Below, piece after piece: positions 55,780-64,000 of a stretch of 64,000 nt of DNA. Source of the DNA: Sacculina carcini (Eukaryota; Arthropoda; Thecostraca; Sacculinidae); contig OU696586.1 in NCBI GenBank assembly GCA_916048095.2, positions 7,674,249-7,738,248 of the forward strand, written 5' to 3'. The position numbers and the translations under genes are program-made. The notes beneath the pieces are model-generated. The model saw only the letters and a program-made list of their open reading frames with translations. It was not told the origin of the DNA and ran no database searches. Every line of letters starts with the position of its first letter. Position 1 is the first letter of the stretch.

Positions 55780-56103
55780 TCAAAGCTGACTGAACCATCT
55801 GCTGAAACCGTCACACCACCAACAGCAATCATCAAGTCCATTTCCATCATGACGTCGTTCGATGTCGTTTGGAAGCGGACTGTTTTCCGAGACCCAAGTA
55901 TGCACATTCTTCGCCATTCGTCCAGTGTTTACCTTCAACATTCTCCAGTTAACACAACCTCGGAGTGTGAGATTCGACTCATCCATTATTTTCAGTTGCA
56001 ATCTGTCTTGTAACAAAATATTTTGTTTTATTACTAATTTCTCTTTAACTACGGTATGACTACTGCCGGTATCGACGAGAGCATTCACAGTTGTACCGTC
56101 CAT
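55780..56103 (-). pseudogene. Gypsy aspartic protease
   Basis: MDGTTVNALVDTGSSHTVV gives the DTGS catalytic motif of retropepsins, about 100 codons open. It lies between the knuckle-bearing gag end and the RT, as expected. Downstream the frame breaks before the RT. Confidence 0.75.
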
Positions 56104-56109
56104 CTAAAC

Positions 56110-56826
56110 AATGGTTACTGATTGCGGAGAAGAGTGGACGGCACTGCAGAATTAGCCATTCCTCGCTTCTCTTTTCCCGGACACTAACGAACAATGTGGC
56201 CGGGTTGAAGACAAGCATAACACACTAAACGATCGGTTGTACTTTTTGATCTGCAGTGACGAGCAATATGACCTGACTTACCACCATTTAACATTTGATC
56301 GTGACAGCAAAGCCGCGGACACACGGTTTAGAAACCAGTCCTGCCTGCACCTGCTTGGCATAGTTTAACAGTGGCACATCTACCAAACTTAATTCCGCCC
56401 CATGTAGTGCTCTCACTGAATCCTGAATCTTTTGGGGAAGCCCGTGAAGAAATTAACAGGTCACCCATACTTTGTTGCTGCTGTCAGTAACACCACAGGC
56501 CAGCGACTGAAGGTCAGCTAAAAATCATCCAATGTCTCGTCATTTTGCAGTCGTCGATCGACGAATTTTGAGTACGCTGCGCACGGAGGAAGCCCAAACA
56601 CCTTTCTCAATCAGGCAATCATACATCAGGCAGCTTTTTGCTCATCAGCTTCTGGCAACTGCTGAACATTTCTGAAGACTTTACTTTGCAAAAAGAGTGG
56701 CATTATTATCGAAATATCATCCACACCTTTCAATTTAGCTGCCATTTAGCTTAACCAGCGATATGTCCAACTCACCGGAGCCGTCATATTTTGAAACCAA
56801 GTCAATCAATTTCAAACCTTCCATGC
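56110..56826 (-). pseudogene. Gypsy gag (decayed)
   Basis: It opens MEGLKLIDLVSKYDGSGELD, typical of Gag N-termini. A capsid-like region is interrupted by several frameshifts (a fragment with FLHGLPQKIQDSVRALHG is readable), and it ends with a CCHC-like knuckle whose last Cys is preceded by a stop. Non-functional. Confidence 0.6.
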
Positions 56827-57006
56827 CGAAATAGCTGTGGTATATTTTGTGATATATTGATGAGCATGATGGAGCAAGTATGACAAGTAAGACACTACAA
56901 CACTGTTCAAAAATATCACTACACACACGAACCACGCGCCAGCACACAACTCATCAGCATCAACCGCTTACTAAAACACAACTGCAAAACCGATTCCACG
57001 CTGAAA

Positions 57007-57008
<2 letters not shown>

Positions 57009-57067
<59 letters not shown>
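57009..57067. repeat. TA microsatellite at start of repeat-family copy
   Basis: Pure (TA)n directly before CTATCATTGAAACCCG, the first bases of the repeat family, as at 9494-9546 and 14326-14402. Confidence 0.95.
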
Positions 57068-57068
<1 letters not shown>

Positions 57069-60000
57069 TATCATTGAAACCCGAACGTTGTGCGGAGCAA
57101 TTCATAACATGAAATTCATATTCAATTAATAAAAATTATGGAAAATTAAAAATGAAATAGGGTACACTCATAAAAATATTAATCAATTGAAAATGCTAAT
57201 TTTAATTATTTTTATTTCGACTAAATATTTCCCCTCAGTCCGCCTTAGTTAATTTTACACCCGCTCGTCGTGCTGAATAATTCAGAACTCGAACACGATC
57301 CGTTCTGGATCTTGAAGTAAAATCCTTTGGATTTGTGTATGGAATAATTCTACATGGGAAATTGAACGTTCTATTGTCTATAGTTGCTGCCCGCGGAGCA
57401 TTTTCATTTAAAAAAATATCTTTTTTTTAAATGAACCATTTGAAAAAATGAACTAAAAAATGGAAACACTTTTTTTAAGCCGCCCGTCGTGCGGAACGAT
57501 TCATGCAATAAAATTCATATTAAATCTATAAAATATAATGAATACAAATTGAAAAGCAAAAAATGTAACCTATAAATATCTTAACCAATAGAAAAGTCTA
57601 AATGTGAATATTTTCGTTTTTAATTTGACAAATATTATCCCTCAACCCGCCTGATATAGAAATTTGCCCGTCGTGTGGTATAATTCAGAACACAAACACG
57701 AAACAAACAATGAAATATGATGAAATATTTTTATCAGAATGTTTCCAAACTATATTTATTAATTAACATCATTCCCCAACATTATTTGCTCAAGTACTAT
57801 TTCACTTTTACCGATATAATATTTATTGCTAAAATTTATATATTTTCCGCTATCGTTAAAACCCAATATAACCTGAGTCAAACCTACCCAACCCAACCCA
57901 ACCATCCAATCTTGACGCACTCAGCCTAGTCTGAGGTTATTTAACTTATTAGTTTGTGATCACAAAATATACTGATTCGATCATAATTTGTAATCAGAAG
58001 ACTGAGATTATCTACCCCAGGGGTCCCAAACACGCGGCCCACCAATATTTTTCTCTCAACCCGCCAATATAGTATCGGAACCAAACTGTAAGGCAGCTAA
58101 ATTCACATTTGTTGCATAATGCGATATAATTATACATCATTATCATATTATCTCATAATTCCCGGTTAATGCTTCCACTAATGCATCATATTCATACAGT
58201 TACTTTTTGGATTACACCGATATTACAGCCCTTGATATTACAGCCGATATTATATTATGGAATCTATATTCTGCTACGTATTATTCCTAATACATATATT
58301 ATCAGATCGCTATATATATTTAAAGGTTCACATCATTCTCCAAAATCATTTGCTTAAGAGCTATTCTACTTTTATCGCTAGAATATATACTGCTAGCAAA
58401 ATATCATATACCTCGCTATCATTTAAACCCACTCTTTATAGATACATTTAAGCCCTCCCGTCGTGCGGAATAGTTCATAAAATATAATTAATATTCAATT
58501 CATATAAAAATTAGTGCAAATTGAAAAAGAAAAACAAACCCATAGAAAAGTTTTAGCCAAAATAAAAGTCTAAATGTGAAATTTATTTTTCAATTTAGAA
58601 AACATGTTTTTCCACAACCCACCTCATATTTAAAGCTGCCCGTCGTGCGGGATAATTCAGAACTCAAACACGAAACAAACACAAAGAAAATTGATGAAAT
58701 CGACCAATAGAAAAAGTCAAATTTGTAAATTCTTGTTTTTATTATTGACGAAGTTTTTTTCTCTCAACACTGCTCAAATTCTCACCCGTCCTTCCTGTGT
58801 AGTAATTCAGAAGTGTAACACTATCAAAACAATGAAACTTTCTGTAATCTCTATAATCCCAGATTAATGCTTCCGCTAAAACAGCATATGCATATAGTTG
58901 GCATTGCATGATATTACAACCCATATCCGTATGCAACTTAAGCGTATGCAACTTAAAATTAAACCAATTAAAATACACAGTAAAATTCAGTAGTTTACTT
59001 TGTTCCCAGCAGCATTTTACCCGTCCGTCGTGCGGAACAATTCATGTGTAAATATTGAGGACAATAAAGACTTTCTCTTCAGTATAGTGTAGCATTAATT
59101 AAACTGTACGCAATATAACCACACCATCCATGGTTGGAGCTAATATGATGCATTCTGAATTGTGATTGGGCTTCAGTGAAATTTAATCGGTGTATATTCC
59201 TGTGTAATCGCAAGTGCGCATAATAGCTGTCAAATTGACAATATGTCCTTTTGACTTTACACCGCCGTAACTTCCTTCAGATATACTTTGGAAAATTACA
59301 TAATATACCGTATTGTAGAAAACCAGATTTCTAGCACGATGGTATAATTTATTTTTATGTATAACAAATATTTACTGAAATATAGTAGAAAAATTAATTA
59401 ATTTTAGTCGCCCGGTGTTCAAGTGTAATTTTGGATGTATTTGAGAATTTTGCCAATTTTACACGTTTTTTGTATCATTTGTGGGTATAAATTATAGCAT
59501 ATCTTGTAGAACACAAAATTCTCTACACAGTAGGATATTCCTGTGTAATCGCAAGTGCGTAAATTGTGATTGGACTTCAGTGAAATTAAATCAGTGTATA
59601 TTCATGTGTAATCGCAAGTGCGCATAATAGCTGTCAAATTGGCAACATGACATTTTGAATTTACATCGCCGTAACTTCCTTCAGATACACTTTGGAAAAT
59701 TACAAATTATACCGTATTGTAGAAAACAAGATTTCTAGCACGATGGTATAATTTATTTTTATGTTTAACAAATAGTTACTGACAAATAGTGGAAAAATGA
59801 ATGAATTTTAGTCGCCCGGTGTTCAAGTGTAATTTTGGATGTATTTGAAAATTTTGCCAATTTTACACGTTTTTCGTATCATTTGTGGGTATAAACTATA
59901 ACTTATCTTGTAGAATAAAAAATTATCTACACAATAGTATAATTTTTATAGCTGTACCATTGCTGGTTTATGAGAAATAGATAGCGGAATATTGACCAAT

Positions 60001-60577
60001 ATATTCACGTTTTTTGTGCTAATTTTGCCTTTTTGACTTTGTCATTTACAGTTCACACCGCCATAACTTTGTTTTAATACGCTTTGAAAAATTGAAAATT
60101 ATACCGTGTGGTAGAAAACAAAATTACCAGCATGATGGTGTTATTTATTTAGATGTGTGATAATTAGTTTTTGAGAAATGGAGAAAAAGTATAGAAAATC
60201 GGACGCGTGGAGTTTATATAAAATTTTGAATGTAGATTGAATTGTTTTCCATTTTACATGTTTTATATTAAATTTTTTGGTACGAATTATATTTTTTGAG
60301 TAAAAAAGAAAATTTTCTACACAGTGGTATAATTTTTATAGTTGTACCATTGCTGGTTTAGAAACAGTAGTCTTCAGAATATTGACCAAAATTTTCGCAT
60401 TTTTCAGTGTTCATTTAGTCTTTTCACGGCTATAATTTTTTGTGTTTAATTTTTAAAATTTGAAATTTAGCATATCGTGTAGACAAAAAAATTTCCAATA
60501 TGATGGTATAAATTTTTAGCGGGTACGCCAAGTGATGGCCGAGTAGCAGCTGATAGAAAATGGACCAAGAAGGGTGG

Positions 60578-60610
<33 letters not shown>
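57068..60610. repeat. Long copy of the CCCGCCCGTCGTGCGG repeat family
   Basis: 57068-59340 is collinear with the left palindrome arm (9998-12250), including the hAT-like block at 58017. Past the point where the palindrome turns back, this copy continues. 59160-59540 and 59565-59950 are tandem relatives (both contain TCGCCCGGTGTTCAAGTGTA), and a third, weaker unit lies at 60050-60350. It closes with (GACA)n at 60571-60611. No gene is recognisable in 3.5 kb. Confidence 0.85.
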
Positions 60611-60613
<3 letters not shown>

Positions 60614-60634
60614 CACACACACACACAGAGGATC

Positions 60635-60730
<96 letters not shown>
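60571..60730. repeat. (GACA)n-(CA)n-GAGGATCT-(TA)n terminal block
   Basis: The same order as at 9458-9546. It marks the far end of a repeat-family copy. Confidence 0.92.
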
Positions 60731-60733
<3 letters not shown>

Positions 60734-60779
60734 CAGCCTAGATGTTCGAATATTTAATGTGTGTAGTAATTGGCCGAAA

Positions 60780-61012
60780 TCACGAGAAAACACTAGCACG
60801 AGAGGGCAAATGAACCACAGGTGCGTCAAACGGTCAATGACGATCTCAGCAGCGTCCTGAAGAGATGTGAGAGGTGGAATATGATGCTGAACACTTCTAA
60901 ATCTAAAAGCTTGTTGGTTTCTAGGTGACGTACCATTCAACCTTCACATGGAGTTATCCTCATAAATGACGCCCAAATCAGCTTGTGTGATAAGCTCAAA
61001 GCTGTAGACTGA
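60780..61012 (+). pseudogene. LINE RT fragment of a different clade
   Basis: NDDLSSVLKRCERWNMMLNT, SKSKSLLVSR and ILINDAQISLCDKLKAVD match the region after the YADD box (L-x-x-I-x-x-W-x-x-x-W-x-M-x-L-N, then K-x-x-x-V-S-R) of a LINE clade not otherwise seen here. One stop follows VSR. Only ~75 codons remain. It faces the minus-strand LINE that starts at about 61011. Confidence 0.6.
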
Positions 61013-62203
61013 AAACGGATATTTGAGAACCACATTCGGAAGCTATTTTGTTCGGCATCGCGAAAACTGAGACACCGAGAGGATATGTACAAAGATAAGT
61101 GGAAAAAGACCTGTAAGAGAGAGAAGATCGAATTTTAAGAAGAAGTTCATTAAACAAACGAGGCCCAGAGAAATAAAGAGATTTCGAAGACCAGGTGGAA
61201 TCGTTGAGAGCACGGGGACAGTAGAGACTACGTGATAGTGAGCGGCCCCGACGATCAGAAACAGTAAGAAGAGAACGGAGATAAGGAGGAGCAGAGTAGG
61301 AGTGGATGATCATGAAGATGATGCAGCAAACCTTGTGATGGATTCGCTGCCGTGCAGGAAGCCATCCAAGTCGGCGGATGAATTCCGAGGTGGGAGTTCT
61401 CGGTGGAAAAAGAAAAAAACGGCAATATTGGTTTATGATTTTCTGGAGCGAGCGTATATTTTTACAAGAAACATGGAGATAAAGAGTTATAATAGTCTAA
61501 CCTGGAGAAAATTAAGGACTGTCCAAGTGTGATTGCTGTAGCATTATCAAGGAATCGACGGATAGGATAAAGTTGGCGGAGAATAAGACAGCAGGATCGA
61601 GTCACACGTGAGATGTAAATTGAGAAAGAGAGATTTTGATTAAAATGTACACCAAGATCACGAACACACTGAGATAGGGGTAATGAAATTATTGGAGGAG
61701 ATAATTTGGGAGGATGAAACACACTATATTCTGACTTGGAATGGTTCAAAAGTAGGTGGCGTGATGAAGCCCAGGATGAAATATCATTCAAAACAGCATA
61801 AATGCAATTTTAAGAAAATTTTGAGATAGGAATGTTAAGCTGTAGATCATCCGCATAAATGTGGTAAGAAATAGGATAACGATGAAGAATTGGACAGAGA
61901 GAAGACATATACAAGTTGAACAATAACGGACCCAATATTGATCCCAGAGGTACACCACTGGAAAGTTTTACAGAACTCGAAAAAGTGGTATTAGAGCGAA
62001 CAGAATAAGAACGATTAGAAAAGTATGACTGCATCAATGATAGAGCCGTAGAAGAAAGTCCAATAGCAGCAAGGTCGTCACACAAAATTGCATGATCGAC
62101 GAGGTCAAATGCCGAAGAGAGATCCAGCAGAACAAGCAGAACAGAGTCACCAGAGGCAAAATTATTGAAGATATCGTTCAATAGGTGCAAAAGGAGACAT
62201 TCA
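60996..62203 (-). pseudogene. LINE RT (family of 22.6-26 kb), interrupted by a Gypsy element
   Basis: The part at 61810-62190 reads HLLNDIFNNFASGDSVLLVL, DLSSAFDLVDHAILCDDLAA, SSGVPLGSILGPLLFNLYM and YHIYADDLQLNIPI (YADD intact, GVPQGS has become GVPLGS). The thumb is at 61462-61791 (HLLLNHSKSEYSVFHPPKL, RLDYYNSL). The C-terminus at 60996-61313 contains GPRLFNELLLKIRSSLSY. Frameshifts separate the parts. The RT is cut at 62203 by the LTR of a Gypsy element. Confidence 0.82.
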
Positions 62204-62442
62204 TGTTATAACGTCGGGATATGGAAAAGGCGTGGCACAAAACAACACTATATTACACAAACACACGACACAAGACCTACCCAAAGACTAAATCCCACCC
62301 CGATCGAACTTACCATTTGACCTCGCAATTTATACGCCCTGATACATGATTGGCTGAACAGTTACACGTCATCGTCTCAATAACCGCAAAAACGCAACAA
62401 ACACAATATGAGAGACAATAATGGATCACCATAGACACTACA
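62204..62442 (-). repeat. Gypsy 3' LTR
   Basis: On the minus strand it starts TGTAGTGTCTATGG and ends GACGTTATAACA. A TATA-like GCGTATAAATTG is near 62329-62340, so it is a plausible promoter. Confidence 0.8.
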
Positions 62443-62457
62443 TATTCCCCTCCTTAA
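62443..62457 (-). promoter_or_regulatory. Polypurine tract
   Basis: AAGGAGGGGAATA on the minus strand, directly before the LTR. Confidence 0.75.
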
Positions 62458-62493
62458 AGCAGAACGTAACACTTGCCGAAAACCCAATGCTTA

Positions 62494-64000
62494 TTATCTC
62501 GCCCTAAGCCTGACTTTCTTCACACGAGCCGGTCTCCAGCGACGGCGGCCACTTCGAGATGGTGGCAGCTCCGTTAAATTGCGATTGACATCTGCCGGCC
62601 GTATCTCGCCGGGCTCGCCGTAGTCTACCGACGACTCGACTTCTTGGTGAGCCATTGCGTCGGCGATCGGCTCTGAAGTGTAGCCTGAAGTGTCGCCGAC
62701 GGGTACTGACGTCTGCGGTAGCAAATCAATCTCGTCGTCCTCCTGTTCCTGCGGTGGCTTCACGAACGACGAACAGCTGGCTGTTGGAACGAGATGGGCC
62801 GCGTTACGTGTCGATCTGTTAGATAACCAATACGACGTGGGGCCGTTTTGATTCTGCACCACAAGAGGACCCCGGAACGTCGACTCTCCCTTTGGCACAT
62901 GTCCGTGCCGACGGGCGTAGACGCAATCGTCAACCTGGAACCCAGGTTTGCGGACCGCGTTCCGTGCGTTGAAGACAACCGCATTCCGTCGTTGCTGCTT
63001 CGACACACGCTGGCCAGGATCATCTCTCGTCGGCCTGTCGTCTATCACGGGCAGCGCCAGTCGCATGATTCTCCCGTGAAGCAGCTCCGAAGGAGACACG
63101 CCCGTGCTGCAGTGCGGTGTGCTTCGGTAGTGCGCCAACTGCGACCTGATGAAATCCGCGAACCGTGCCGACACAGGCACTTGGCTTATCCAAGACTTGA
63201 AGGTCCGGTTGAATCTTTCTATTGCAGCATTTCCTCTCGGCCAATAGGGTGAAGATCGCCTGTGCTTGAACCTCTCACCGTCAGGTACCTCTCAAACTAG
63301 GCGCTGGTGAACGGAGTACCGTTGTCGGTGACGATTTCATCGGGGAATCCCTCGCGAGACCACACAACACGGAGAAACTCCAACGCTGTTTCTGTTGTGA
63401 CCGAAGGCACCAAACAGATCTCAGCCCACTTAGACCTGTAGTCTGTCAGCGTAATGGCGTAACGGCACTCTGGTGGAGCTACGCTGATGGGTCCAACAAC
63501 AACCATGCCGAGTTTTGACCAGCATTTCTCCGGCAGCGGGACGCTGGTCAGCGGTGCAGGCTTGCACTTGCCCACCAACACTTTATCGGCGCTCTGACAC
63601 TGTGCGCACTGACCGACGTATTGCTCGACCAATCTGTCGATTCCTGGGAACCAAGCAACACTCCGGAGAAGCTGCTTAGTCCTTACCACTCCGTCGTGAG
63701 CTTGATGTGCTGCGTTGACGTACAGCTCGCGTAACCCTGTTGGCACCACTATCTGGTTGCCGTTGCGAATAACAAAATCATCAGACAAGCCAAGCTCATG
63801 TGTCACGAGGAAAAACGGCCTTACGAGCTCGTCACAATCTTTCTCGCGAACAGGAAATCCCTTAGCGAGCGCGTGCCGCACGGCAATCAATTGCTTGTCT
63901 TGTCGTGAAGCAGCGGCGACTTGTTCCAAAGTGATGGTATGTTCCGCTCCTTCGTCTACTTCGATGGTTGCGATCACCTCGTGCTCGTCTTCGGACTCGG
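62494..64000 (-). pseudogene. Gypsy pol: integrase, broken, 5' beyond window
   Basis: Upstream of the core is an HHCC-type zinc-binding region (HQAHDGVVRTKQLLRSVAW ... CAQCQSAD). The core should start D-x-V-G-P, but the sequence reads LGMVVVGP, with Val at the first catalytic Asp. The second Asp is present (EIVTDNGTPFTSA). A TAG follows FTSA, and a frameshift lies between 63180 and 63296. The next frame holds the Glu helix (NAAIERFNRTFKSW) and continues SQLAHYRSTPHCSTGVSPSE, a GPF/Y-like FRGPLVVQNQ region and an Arg-rich end. Confidence 0.88.

Larger units (their letters stand above)
54500..56960 (-). mobile_element. Decayed Gypsy-type element interrupted by a SINE
   Basis: On the minus strand in order: gag from about 56824, a zinc knuckle near 56190-56230 (VCYACLQPGHIV), protease, RT, and the RT/RNase H connection down to about 54500. 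Neither LTR is recognised: the 5' side is cut by a TA tract at 57009-57067 and the 3' side runs into a LINE. The motif style differs from the Gypsy elements at 33 kb and 62 kb, so three Gypsy lineages are present. Confidence 0.7.
62204..64000 (-). mobile_element. Gypsy-type element, 3' half, defective
   Basis: The 3' LTR (62204-62442), polypurine tract, pol C-terminus and integrase are visible. The rest continues past the window. Stop, frameshift and an active-site change make this copy inactive. It is inserted in a LINE RT in the same orientation. Confidence 0.9.

Overview
This is a repeat-dominated window of an animal nuclear genome, most likely an invertebrate. The evidence is an intron-containing gene with LDL-receptor class A (LDLa) and MAM modules, long CA and TA microsatellites, LINEs of several clades, a Penelope-like element (PLE), Gypsy LTR elements, a Tc1/mariner transposon, hAT-type elements and a tRNA-derived SINE. 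There is no operon-like organisation and no rRNA or CRISPR. The species cannot be fixed from the sequence. Host gene: five plus-strand exons (16999-17089, 20316-20450, 38463-38615, 39075-39202, 44261-44421) have matching splice phases and encode a signal peptide, one LDLa module and the first part of a MAM domain. About 27 kb of transposon-filled introns separate them. The end of the MAM domain and the rest of the gene were not found and probably lie beyond position 64000. Layout: 1-4255 holds pieces of one LINE family; 4256-9457 two minus-strand LINEs, the second with a long open ORF; 9458-14400 an AT-rich repeat family forming a giant imperfect palindrome; 14401-16998 LINE scraps, a MITE and the probable 5' flank of the host gene. 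Intron 1 carries a complete Tc1/mariner element (17381-19372) and a MITE (19457-19764). Intron 2 carries a plus-strand LINE (about 21.1-30.7 kb) broken by four insertions, one of them another LINE, then a second LINE piece and an almost intact Gypsy element (32960-37446) with a recognisable -1 frameshift signal. Intron 4 carries a PLE (about 40.7-42.9 kb) interrupted by a foldback insert. 44500-48000 holds LINE tails, a ~350-bp tandem repeat split by a hAT-like element, and an inverted repeat. 49.7-54.5 kb holds a PLE end and two decayed LINEs. 54.5-57 kb is a decayed Gypsy element with a SINE inserted in it. 57-60.7 kb is another copy of the palindrome repeat family. 60.8-62.2 kb holds LINE pieces, and 62204-64000 is the 3' half of a defective Gypsy inserted into a LINE. 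How the parts work together: the only host function visible is the secreted or membrane-anchored LDLa/MAM protein. Almost everything else is mobile DNA in various states of decay, nested so that a partial insertion order can be read. The Gypsy element at 32960 (3 differences between its 196-bp LTRs by my reading) and the Tc1/mariner element (intact transposase, matching ends, TA target duplication) look youngest. All calls come from reading the sequence and recalled family motifs; no database search was run.
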